A stretch of DNA of 32,695 nucleotides, from the NCBI GenBank assembly GCA_002304785.1, contig DBMG01000163.1:1-32695 (forward strand), read 5' to 3'. The notes beneath the pieces are model-generated. The model searched no databases and was not told the origin of the DNA. It was given only the letters and a program-made list of their open reading frames with translations. Shown piece after piece: positions 17,593-26,399 of this stretch. Within the stretch, counting starts at the first letter, position 1, and each line of letters opens with the position of its first letter. Source of the DNA: Candidatus Accumulibacter sp. UBA704 (GTDB taxonomy: Bacteria > Pseudomonadota > Gammaproteobacteria > Burkholderiales > Rhodocyclaceae). The position numbers and the translations under genes are program-made.

Positions 17593-18363
17593 ATGTTTGA
17601 CTCAGTAAGTTTTATTGGTTCTGGCCGCGTTGCCCGCATCATGCTGGGCGGATGGAAGAAAGCCAACGCCTTGCCACCGATCATCCTCGCCTACGATGCG
17701 AACCCCTCTGCGGTTGTGGCGCTTCAGGCCGAGTTTCCGGGCGTTGCGGCGGCAACATTGGACGAAGCGGCCGGTGCCGATCTTGTCTTTGGCGCGCTGC
17801 ATCCACCCGCCATGCCTGAAATGCTGGCGACCATCGCCGGAAAACTGAAAGAGAAAGCAGTCTTCTGTTCGCTTTCGCCGAAGGTAAAGCTGGCGACGCT
17901 CAGGGAGAAGCTGGGCGGTTTTGCCCGCCTGGCACGGATGAATCCAAACTCCCCGGGCATCGTTGGCAAGGGCTTCAACCCGATAGCCTTCGCCGAGGAA
18001 ATGCCGGTTGCCGCCCGCACCGAACTTCTGAATCTGCTCAAGCCACTTGGGCAATCGCCGGAGGTTGAAGAAAGGCTGCTTGAAAGCTATGCCGTCATCA
18101 GCGCCATGGGACCGACCTATTTCGGATTCCAGTTCGCCGAAGTGGAAAAACTGGCAAACGCATTTGGTCTTGACCCTGCGGCCGCGCGCGAGGCTATGCG
18201 TGCCATGCTGCATGGCACGGTCGACATGCTGTTCGCCAGCGATCTGCCGAGGGAAAAGGTACTTGACCTAGTACCTGTTCGTCCGCTTGCAGAGCAAGAA
18301 GGGGAGATTACCGGCATGCTGCAAAAACAGATCGGGGGAATCTACGCCAAACTCACCAGTTGA
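17593..18363 (+). CDS. ProC/F420-type NAD(P)-binding dehydrogenase-like protein
   Basis: 256 residues. The N-terminal Rossmann fold SVSFIGSGRVARIMLGGW binds NAD(P). Subsequent segments VFCSLSPKVKLATLRE, ARMNPNSPGIVGKGFNPI and SAMGPTYFGFQFAEVEKLANAFGL resemble pyrroline-5-carboxylate reductases. It is unlikely to be the housekeeping proC, because the C-terminal dimerisation block with TLMHP-style motifs is divergent and it sits in a permease operon. AAAGGG precedes the ATG at 17593, so I prefer it over 17578. The substrate is unknown. Confidence 0.72.
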   Translation: MFDSVSFIGSGRVARIMLGGWKKANALPPIILAYDANPSAVVALQAEFPGVAAATLDEAAGADLVFGALHPPAMPEMLATIAGKLKEKAVFCSLSPKVKLATLREKLGGFARLARMNPNSPGIVGKGFNPIAFAEEMPVAARTELLNLLKPLGQSPEVEERLLESYAVISAMGPTYFGFQFAEVEKLANAFGLDPAAAREAMRAMLHGTVDMLFASDLPREKVLDLVPVRPLAEQEGEITGMLQKQIGGIYAKLTS

Positions 18364-18404
18364 TCGAGCTTTTCCGCCCGTTATCTGTCAAGAAGGAGAA
18401 AACC

Positions 18405-18635
18405 ATGAGAAACGTAAAAATTCTGGGCACCGGATGTGCCAACTGCAGGAACACATTGGCACTCGTCGAACAGGTGGCCAAGGAAAAAGGCGTCGAAATC
18501 CAGTTGGAAAAAGTCGAGGATCTGCCCTCGATCATGGGGTTCGGGGTGATGTCGACTCCGGGGGTTGTGATCGACGGGGTGGTCGTGCATGCTGGCGGGG
18601 TGCCGGCGAAGGCAAAGGTGGATAGTTGGTTCTGA
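18405..18635 (+). CDS. Second mini-thioredoxin
   Basis: 76 residues, starting MRNVKILGTGCANCRNTLALV, with redox motif CANC at residues 11-14 and cis-Pro block MSTPGVVIDGVVVHAGGVP. Same family as the 6994-7236 protein but with a CANC rather than CPKC active site. GAAGGAG precedes the ATG. It follows the permease and ProC-like gene and probably acts in the same pathway. Confidence 0.88.
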   Translation: MRNVKILGTGCANCRNTLALVEQVAKEKGVEIQLEKVEDLPSIMGFGVMSTPGVVIDGVVVHAGGVPAKAKVDSWF

Positions 18636-18721
18636 ACGCGAGTCCTGAGTCACGGAAGCGGTCGAGGAGCAGCGGGTCAAGCGGAAGCCGGGAATCTACA
18701 GAGTCGTTGATGGAGAAAACA

Positions 18722-19423
18722 ATGAAGAATATCCAGAAAATCGTGATCGGTGCCGTTTCTGCCGCTGCCATGGTCATGGCGGGGTGCGCCGGAAATCCGG
18801 CAACATCGGGTGGTACGGCGGTTCCGCCGCCGAATTCCGGTTTCCTGTCGGACTACTCGAAGCTCCGGCCCGTTGACGGTGCCGACGGCACCTATCGATA
18901 TGTCGATGGAAATGCCAGCCTGCGTCCGTATGAAAAAATCCTGATTGATCCGGTCCAGGTATTCGTTACCCCCGGTCCCGACTACAACGGTGTGCAACCG
19001 GACGTGCTCCAGCGCATGGCGGATGTGTTCCGCATGGAATTCGTCGGGGCGATGCTCTCTGGATACCATGTTGTCGAGAAGCCGGGGCCGGACGTTCTGC
19101 GTGTCCGACTGGCCATCACCGGCGTACAACCGGTCCGGCCGGATCTGACTGCTTCTGATTTTCTCCCGATCAAGGCCGTATTCAACGTGGCTCGCGACGC
19201 GGCGGGCGCAGCGCCGCAAGTCGCGGAAATGTCCGCCGAGGCTGAAGTGCTGGATGCGAATGGCCGGGTGGTGGGTGCTGCGGTGTCGACGCGCAAGGCC
19301 GGCAAGACGCTGCCGCAGGGCGAGAAGATCAACTGGGCCGACTTGCAGGCCATCGCCGCGACTTGGGCCAAGGGGTTGCGTCAGCAGATCGATTTTTCGA
19401 GAGGCTATGCGCCAAGCAAGTAG
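18722..19423 (+). CDS. DUF3313 lipoprotein
   Basis: 233 residues. A signal peptide with lipobox VMAGC at residues about 18-22 is followed by the DUF3313 body: SGFLSDYSKLRPV, YRYVDGNASLRPYEKILIDPVQVF, LRVRLAITGVQPVRPDLTASDF and NWADLQAIAATWAKGLRQQID. Family members are outer-envelope lipoproteins of unknown role. GGAGAAAAC precedes the ATG at 18722; upstream in-frame ATGs are less likely. It ends the operon and converges with the response-regulator gene. Confidence 0.86.
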   Translation: MKNIQKIVIGAVSAAAMVMAGCAGNPATSGGTAVPPPNSGFLSDYSKLRPVDGADGTYRYVDGNASLRPYEKILIDPVQVFVTPGPDYNGVQPDVLQRMADVFRMEFVGAMLSGYHVVEKPGPDVLRVRLAITGVQPVRPDLTASDFLPIKAVFNVARDAAGAAPQVAEMSAEAEVLDANGRVVGAAVSTRKAGKTLPQGEKINWADLQAIAATWAKGLRQQIDFSRGYAPSK

Positions 19424-19433
19424 TCCATAGGGC

Positions 19434-19455
19434 GGAGCGGGATCTTTCCCGCTTC
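19434..19455. terminator. Stem-loop between convergent genes
   Basis: AGCGGGA at 19436-19442 and TCCCGCT at 19447-19453 form a perfect 7-bp stem with a TCTT loop, extendable by a G-T and a G-C pair. It lies between the ends of the DUF3313 gene and the response-regulator gene and could terminate both. There is no T-tract, so it may be a weak or bidirectional terminator. Confidence 0.5.
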
Positions 19456-19474
19456 CTCCCTTGCGCCTGACCTG

Positions 19475-20799
<1,325 letters not shown>

Positions 20800-20803
<4 letters not shown>

Positions 20804-22248
20804 TCGGATGATCCTTGCGGGTTCAGCGGGAGGGTGACAACAAAGCGTGTCAGCGTGCTGGTGGTTTCGGCGCGGATCGCGCCTTTCAACTGCGTTACGA
20901 TTTGGTAACAGATCCACAAGCCGAGCCCGTTGCCGTGCTGTGAAAAGCTGGAGAATGGTTCGAAAAGCCGGGCCTGGTGTTCCGCGGAAAGCACCTGGCC
21001 GTCGTTCTCGACGACGAGGCTCAGTGCTCCCTCGCCGGTACCGGTCCGAACCGTGACGTGGCCGTGCTGGCCGGCGGCCTGGATGGCGTTGAGCGCCAGA
21101 TTGATGAGCAGTTGCCGCACCGGAGTGGAAGGGAGGTCGAGGGTGTCGTGGAAATTCGTTTCCCAGTCGATCTCGATGTTCTGCTTGTGGGCGCTCGGGG
21201 CGACCAGCAGCATGACGTCGTCGATGTCGTGAACGGTCAGCTGGCGGCTGGTGACCTTGGCTTCGACCAGCAGCGCGGCGACCGTGTCCCGGATCTGGGA
21301 GAGGCCGCGTTCCAGCAGGTTGATTGTCTTCTGGCTCAGCGGATCGGTCGGGCCGTAACGCTTGAGGGTACTCACGGCATTGAGCATGCCGCCGAGCGGG
21401 TTGTTGATTTCGTGCGCGATGCTGGCCGTCAGGCGGCCGACCGCGGCCATCTTTTCCTGCTTCACCACTTCCTGCTCAAGCAGCAGTTTTTCCCTGAGCG
21501 ATTCGAGCATCTGGCGGTAGGCCAGGTAGAGAGCGCCGACTTCGTCGCGGTATGGGTACAGGTGCGGGTCGAGCGGCGCCAGTTCACCCGCGTTGATGCG
21601 GCTCAGGCGCCGAGTGACCAGCTGCAGCGGGGCCACCATCCGGCCTCCCCAGTACCAGTTCACGGGTAGCAGCACGGCGAGAATCAGCAGAGTGATCCAA
21701 ACGGCATTCTGGATCGACCGGTCGAAGCGGTGCCAGATTTGATCCTTGTTGTGCGCCACGATCAGCGTGCCGATACGGACATTGTCGCTGGCGATCGGGA
21801 TCGCGATGAAGAAATGCGAGGCGATGGCGCTTTCCAGGATCAGGGACGGGTGCTCCGGGTTGGCGGCGATCTCGCGGTCGAGTGCCCGAAAGTCGTCGCC
21901 CAGAGAGGACAGCTCGCTCGTCATGCGGTGTTCGTTCGGGTGCGAGGAGGCGAACACGCGTCGATCGGCATCCAGCACGATCAGGCTCTCGGCCAGGGTC
22001 GATTCGGTTTTTTCCTTGAAGGGCAGAGAGATGGTTTCAAACGCTTGCCAGACGTTGTCGTGCAGCAGGGCGGTGAACAACGAGCGGGCCATTGTCTGCC
22101 CGAGATCCTCGGAGTTCTTGATCATGTCCCGGTGCAGGTTGCCCCAGGACGTCGCCAGTAAGGAGGCGGACAGCGCCAGGGCGGTCGCCAGGATGAGAAC
22201 GGCGCCCAGCAGCGGCAGCTTGTACCGGAGACTGAGATTGAACAGCAT
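20800..22248 (-). CDS. Membrane histidine kinase (ArrS/ArxS-like)
   Basis: 482 residues. TM1 at about 10-33 and TM2 at about 183-200 enclose a 150-residue periplasmic sensor domain. HAMP follows (about 200-255), then a dimerisation helix with phospho-acceptor His279 in SIAHEINNPLGGMLNAV. The ATPase domain has LLINLALNAIQAAG as N-box and GNGLGLWICYQIVTQLKG as G2 box; FEPFSSF is the F-box. This resembles NtrB/AioS-type kinases. It overlaps the response regulator and lies seven bases after the PhnD-like gene, so the three form one operon. It would receive its signal through the periplasmic binding protein. Confidence 0.9.
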
Positions 22249-22255
22249 CAGCGAC

Positions 22256-23131
22256 TCACAACTCGCCGAGATCCCGCATCATCTTGACCACACCGTCGTA
22301 CAGGCGCTGATCGCCGGCGACGAAACCGTCCAGGTTGAGCTTGTCGAGCAGGGCGCGTCCTGCCGGGTCTTCGTGCATCGCGAACAGGACCTTCTGGAAA
22401 GCGTCGAAGTCTTTCTGGCTGACGCGGTGATAGGCGACGATCGGAGGGAAACCGAATTCTTCCGATTTCCAGACGATGCGCGTGCGCGCGACGAGTTTTG
22501 GATCGACCTTCTGCAGGCTGTCCCAGACGTAGCTGTCGACCGCGGCCCCTTCGGCGAGGCCGCTGGCAACTGCCTGAATGGCCTTGGCATGCGACCAGGT
22601 GAAGAAGGTTTTGCGGAAATGGGCGCTGGCGTCGACTCCCGCCTCTTTCAGGGCGTATCGGGGTACCACGTAGCCGGTGTTCGAATGCGGGTCGGCGTAG
22701 GCGAAGATCTTGTCCTTCAGATCGAGGATCGATTTCGTCTGCGTGTCGGTTTCCGGAACGATCAGGTAGGAACGATACAGCGGCTTCTGCTCGTAGGACG
22801 CGACAGCCAGCAGGCGCACGGATTTGCCGAGGGCGAGATAGGGGTAGTCGCACAGCCAGGCGAAATCAAGGCTGCCCTTGTCGATTAGGTCCATAGTTTC
22901 CCGATAGCTGTCGCGTTGGATGAAGACGACGGGACGTTGCAGTTTCCTTTCGAGATAGATCTTCCATTCAGCCAGCATGGAGTGCTGGTTATGCAGGAAA
23001 GCAGGAGTCATTCCTACGCGGTACGGGCGAAGTGGCTCGGAAGCGCTGGCCCCGGCAATCGGGGCGAGGAGAGCGGTAAGAATCAAGAGCAGGGCCGCGA
23101 TCGCCATTTTTGTCAGAGGCATGAGGTGCAT
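22256..23131 (-). CDS. PhnD-like periplasmic binding protein, probable arsenic oxyanion sensor (ArrT/ArxX/AioX-like)
   Basis: 291 residues. A signal peptide (residues 1-31, cleavage near ASASEP) is followed by a PhnD/TRAP-type solute-binding fold: YRVGMTPAFLHNQHSML, QRDSYRETMDLIDKGSLDFAWL, FAYADPHSNTGYVVPRYAL, FTWSHAKAIQAVASGLAEGAAV. One conserved-looking Cys lies at position 94 in AWLCDYPY. In Agrobacterium AioX, a homologue coupled to the AioS kinase, one Cys is needed for arsenite sensing; Cys94 may be equivalent. There is no ABC transporter next to it, which supports a sensing rather than a transport role. AAAGGA precedes the ATG at 23131. Confidence 0.86.
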   Translation of the reverse strand: MHLMPLTKMAIAALLLILTALLAPIAGASASEPLRPYRVGMTPAFLHNQHSMLAEWKIYLERKLQRPVVFIQRDSYRETMDLIDKGSLDFAWLCDYPYLALGKSVRLLAVASYEQKPLYRSYLIVPETDTQTKSILDLKDKIFAYADPHSNTGYVVPRYALKEAGVDASAHFRKTFFTWSHAKAIQAVASGLAEGAAVDSYVWDSLQKVDPKLVARTRIVWKSEEFGFPPIVAYHRVSQKDFDAFQKVLFAMHEDPAGRALLDKLNLDGFVAGDQRLYDGVVKMMRDLGEL

Positions 23132-23371
23132 GGAACATCCTTTCGCTCGAAGGAAGCAACGAATCGATTGGTTACCGTTTGGTGACGCGTTCTGCCGCCG
23201 CGGGTTACGGATCCGTTACATCTTGCCACAGCCTTGGACCTTCTGTCCGGGAATCCTGGCTCCGATGTTTCTCAAACAGATTCGACGGGTGTTGCAGATG
23301 ATCCAAAGGATCAATCGGTTACACCATCATAACGGCGATCCGTTTCGCCTGAGAAGCTGGAACTGGCGATC
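23132..23371. promoter_or_regulatory. Divergent regulatory region with repeated GTTAC-type elements
   Basis: The intergenic gap is 305 bases between two arsenic operons. It contains GGTTACC at 23170-23176 with GGTGAC at 23181-23186, GGTTACGG-ATCCGTTACA at 23203-23220, and GGTTAC/TAACGG at 23317-23335. A perfect TGATCC-AAA-GGATCA dyad is at 23299-23313. These sites lie 35-200 bp upstream of the sigma-54 promoter, the normal place for enhancer sites of an NtrC-type activator. Binding by the adjacent regulator is inference. Confidence 0.5.
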
Positions 23372-23385
23372 GGCACGATACTTGC
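23372..23385 (+). promoter_or_regulatory. Sigma-54 (-24/-12) promoter of the respiratory arsenic operon
   Basis: CGGCACGATACTTGC at 23371-23385 matches the sigma-54 consensus GGCACG-N4-TTGC exactly, with GG at 23372-23373 and GC at 23384-23385 separated by ten bases. Transcription should begin near 23397, 40 bases before the cytochrome start codon. A sigma-54 activator is encoded in the divergent operon. Confidence 0.82.
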
Positions 23386-23436
23386 GGTGAGGTTTCCGAC
23401 AACAATCGTTTTGCCTTTTTGTATGGAGACCATTGG

Positions 23437-23775
23437 ATGAAAACACCACTGATTCTCGCCGCCGCCGGCCTGGCCGCGACTTTCCTCAGTGTTCCCGCAC
23501 AAGCCGCCGATGCGGCGGCGGGCGAAGCCCTGGCCAAGAAGGAAGGCTGCCTGAAGTGCCACGCCGTGGACAAGAAAAAGGACGCCGTCTCGTTGAAAGA
23601 GATCGCCAAGAAGTACGCCGGCAAGCCGGACGGCGAAGCCAAGATCCTCAGCCAGATCACCACCGGCCAGAAGGTCAAGCTCGAGGACGGCACCGAGGAG
23701 GAGCACAAGGTCATCAAATCCAAGGACAAGGCCGAAGTGACCAACATGATCCAGTGGATTCTTTCGCTGAAATAG
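23437..23775 (+). CDS. Periplasmic monohaem c-type cytochrome
   Basis: 112 residues. Signal peptide MKTPLILAAAGLAATFLSVP with cleavage after AQA, then a single haem site CLKCH (Cys38, Cys41, His42) and a C-terminal helix VTNMIQWILSLK typical of class I cytochromes. The usual MPP-type loop with the Met ligand is not seen; His90 (EEEHKV) or Met104 are the only plausible distal ligands. It is the first gene after the sigma-54 promoter and 42 bases upstream of arrA, so it probably carries electrons to or from ArrAB. An ATG at 23419 gives an N-terminus lacking signal-peptide form, so 23437 was chosen. Confidence 0.9.
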   Translation: MKTPLILAAAGLAATFLSVPAQAADAAAGEALAKKEGCLKCHAVDKKKDAVSLKEIAKKYAGKPDGEAKILSQITTGQKVKLEDGTEEEHKVIKSKDKAEVTNMIQWILSLK

Positions 23776-23817
23776 GGCCAACGAAAAAACCGACCAGTAA
23801 CAGAGGGGTGCAAACAA

Positions 23818-26376
23818 ATGAAACTGACACGACGCTCATTTATTCAGTATTCAGCGGCAACGGCCTGCCTGCTGGCGGCCGGGTGTTCGACCACGGGCTC
23901 GCGGCCGGTCTCGGCGGCGATGATCCCGCGCCGGGCCAACGGCAGCAGCGCGCCCAAGGGGGAATGGATCGGCAGCACCTGCCAGGGCTGCACGCAATGG
24001 TGCGCGATCCAGATCTTCGTGCAGGACGGGCGCGCCGTGCGCGTGCGCGGCAACCCGCTGTCGAAGACCAACCACGGTTACTGCTGCCCGCGCGGGCACC
24101 TGATCCCGCAGCAGGTCTATGATCCCGACCGCATCAAGGTGCCGATGAAGCGGACCAATCCGGTCAAGGGGCGCGGCGTCGATCCGAAGTTCGTGCCGAT
24201 CACCTGGGACGAGGCGCTGGATACCGTCGCCGAGAAGATGATGGAACTGCGCCGCGCCAAGGAAGGGCACAAGTTCATGTACATGCGCGGACGCTACGCC
24301 TCGACGTCGACCGAATTGCTGTACGGCACGCTGCCGAAAGTTTTTGGCACCGGCAACTATTTCTCGCACAGCGCCATCTGCGCCGAGGCCGAAAAGATGG
24401 GGCCGGGATTGACCCAGGGCTTCTTCGGCTATCGCGACTACGACCTTCCCAACGCCAGGTGCGTCGTGTTCTGGGGAACGGATCCGCTGGCTTCCAACCG
24501 CATGGTGCCCAATGTCATCCATCGGTTTCACGAAATTGTGGCGCGTGGAACGGTCATCGCCGTCGATCCGCGCCTGTCCAACGTGGCCGCGAAAGCCCAT
24601 GAGTGGCTGCCGGTCAAGCCGGGTACAGACGGCGCGCTGGCCGGCGCCATTGCCCACGTGCTGTTGACCGAAGGGTTGTGGAACCGGGAATTCGTCGGCG
24701 ACTTCAAATTCGGCAACAACCGTTTTGTTGCCGGTCAGACAGTTGATGAATCCACCTTCGAGGAAAAGGAAACCTTCGGTCTCGTCAAATGGTGGAACCT
24801 GGAACTGAAAGACCGTACGCCGGTTTGGGCCGAGAAGGAAACCCTGATTCCGGCCGACCAGATCGTGCGGGTAGCCCGTGCCATGGGCAAGGCAGCGCCG
24901 AAGACCGCCGTCTGGATGGGGCCCGGAGCGGCGATGATGCCGCGCGGCACGTACGCCGCCATGGCGGTGCATGCGCTCAACGGCATTCTCGGTTCGATCG
25001 ACGTCGAAGGCGGCGTGTGGCAGTCGAGCAGCGTGCCGATCGCCGCTTTCCCGAAGGCAGACGCCTACGTCGATGACCTGGCCAAGGAAATGGCCAAGGG
25101 CAAGAAACTCGACGGACGTGGCGCCAAGGACATGCCGGCGATGATGAACGCGAACCCCGGCAGCGGCGTGGTGACCAATAACGTGGCCAATAGCCTGCTG
25201 AAGGATCCGGGGGCGGTCAAGGTCTTCATGTCCTCGTGGTCCAATTTCAACTTCTCCTGCACCGGCGCGGAACGCTGGGACAAGGCGATGGCCAAGGTGC
25301 CGTTCTTCGTGCACATGGTGACCAATGCCTCGGAAATGACCCAGTTCGCCGATATCGTCCTGCCGGCCACGTTCAATTCGGCCGAGGGTTGGTCGGTTGT
25401 CTCCAATATGGGCAACGGCCATGGCTATGCCTCGCTGCAGCAGGGCGCAGTCAAGCGCTTGTGGGACGTGAAGCAGGAAGAGACCGAGGTGATGTGGCTG
25501 CTGGCCGAGAAGCTCAAGCAGAAGGGGTTCTCCAACCTGTTCGACTACTACTCGAAGGAGTTCAAGGATCCGGAAACCGGCAAGTCTCCGACCAATGCGC
25601 TGGAGTTCTCGATCATCGCGGCGAAGATGAGCAGCGTCTCGCTGTGGAAGCCGAAGGAACCGCTCAAGGGCGATGCACCATTGAAGGGCTGGGACGACTT
25701 CCGTGCCAAGGGCATATTCAGCGGGCCGAAGTACACCCTGAAGAAGGGCTGGGGCGGCAAGTTCGCCACGGCCACCAAGAAGTTCGAGTTCTACAGCGAA
25801 ACGGCGAAGAAGGGCCTGCTGGCACACGCCAAGAAGTATGAAACGACGGTTGACGACATCCTGGGCGTTTCCGGCTACGTGGCGCGTGGGGATCTCGCTT
25901 TCGTTCCGCACTACGAGCCGCCGAAGCGGCACGGCAGCGAAGCCGAGTATCCGTTCGCCTTCATCGACTACAAGTCGCGCCTCAACCGCGAAGGCCGTTC
26001 GGCGAACACGGCCTGGTACCAGGAATTCAAGAAGGTCGATCCGGGCGACGTGTCCTGGGACGACGTGCTGAAAATGAATCCGGCAGATGGTGCGAAGCTG
26101 GGGTTGAAGACGGGAGACACCGTCAAAGTCACCTCGCCGGCCGGGTCGATCGTGACCACACTCAGGCTGTGGGAAGGCGTGCGTCCGGGCACGGTGACCA
26201 AGTGCTACGGCCAGGGGCACTGGGCCTACGGGCGCGTGGCGGCGAAGGAGTACGGCAAGGCACCGCGCGGGGGCAACAACAACGAAATCCTGGTTGACGA
26301 CTACGACCGCCTTTCCGGCGCGACGGCGCGCAACGGCGGGTTTACCGGCGTCCGTATCCAGAAGGTTACGGCCTGA
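23818..26376 (+). CDS. arrA: Respiratory arsenate reductase large subunit (molybdopterin enzyme)
   Basis: 852 residues. A Tat signal TRRSFIQYSAATACLLAAG begins it. The [4Fe-4S] motif is Cys55-x2-Cys58-x3-Cys62-x27-Cys90. Further DMSO-reductase-family blocks include MYMRGRYAST, HSAICAEAEKMGPGLTQGFFGYRDYD, FWGTDPLASNR and the molybdopterin dinucleotide-binding C-terminal domain KCYGQGHWAYGR. Active-site residues known from ArrA structure appear: Arg159-Tyr160, His184-Ser185, Mo ligand Cys188, Lys193 and Tyr205. The GRY segment argues for ArrA and against the GRGWG motif I recall for the arsenite-oxidising ArxA clade. The periplasmic enzyme reduces arsenate to arsenite. GAGGGG lies upstream. Confidence 0.86.
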   Translation: MKLTRRSFIQYSAATACLLAAGCSTTGSRPVSAAMIPRRANGSSAPKGEWIGSTCQGCTQWCAIQIFVQDGRAVRVRGNPLSKTNHGYCCPRGHLIPQQVYDPDRIKVPMKRTNPVKGRGVDPKFVPITWDEALDTVAEKMMELRRAKEGHKFMYMRGRYASTSTELLYGTLPKVFGTGNYFSHSAICAEAEKMGPGLTQGFFGYRDYDLPNARCVVFWGTDPLASNRMVPNVIHRFHEIVARGTVIAVDPRLSNVAAKAHEWLPVKPGTDGALAGAIAHVLLTEGLWNREFVGDFKFGNNRFVAGQTVDESTFEEKETFGLVKWWNLELKDRTPVWAEKETLIPADQIVRVARAMGKAAPKTAVWMGPGAAMMPRGTYAAMAVHALNGILGSIDVEGGVWQSSSVPIAAFPKADAYVDDLAKEMAKGKKLDGRGAKDMPAMMNANPGSGVVTNNVANSLLKDPGAVKVFMSSWSNFNFSCTGAERWDKAMAKVPFFVHMVTNASEMTQFADIVLPATFNSAEGWSVVSNMGNGHGYASLQQGAVKRLWDVKQEETEVMWLLAEKLKQKGFSNLFDYYSKEFKDPETGKSPTNALEFSIIAAKMSSVSLWKPKEPLKGDAPLKGWDDFRAKGIFSGPKYTLKKGWGGKFATATKKFEFYSETAKKGLLAHAKKYETTVDDILGVSGYVARGDLAFVPHYEPPKRHGSEAEYPFAFIDYKSRLNREGRSANTAWYQEFKKVDPGDVSWDDVLKMNPADGAKLGLKTGDTVKVTSPAGSIVTTLRLWEGVRPGTVTKCYGQGHWAYGRVAAKEYGKAPRGGNNNEILVDDYDRLSGATARNGGFTGVRIQKVTA

Positions 26377-26399
26377 TCCACGAGCTCAAGGAGATAAAA

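Noticed and set aside
23851..26220. Long open frame antisense to arrA (789 codons)
   Set aside because: It lies fully over arrA on the opposite strand in high-GC DNA; its composition (rich in Arg, His, Gly) and lack of any family motif mark it as a shadow frame.
23818..26376. Large subunit as ArxA (anaerobic arsenite oxidase)
   Set aside because: The regulator trio and the cytochrome would also suit arx, but the enzyme has GRY at the position where I recall GRGWG for ArxA, and the ArrA active-site His/Ser/Lys/Tyr are all present. There is also no arxC-type anchor or second ferredoxin. A tree would settle it.
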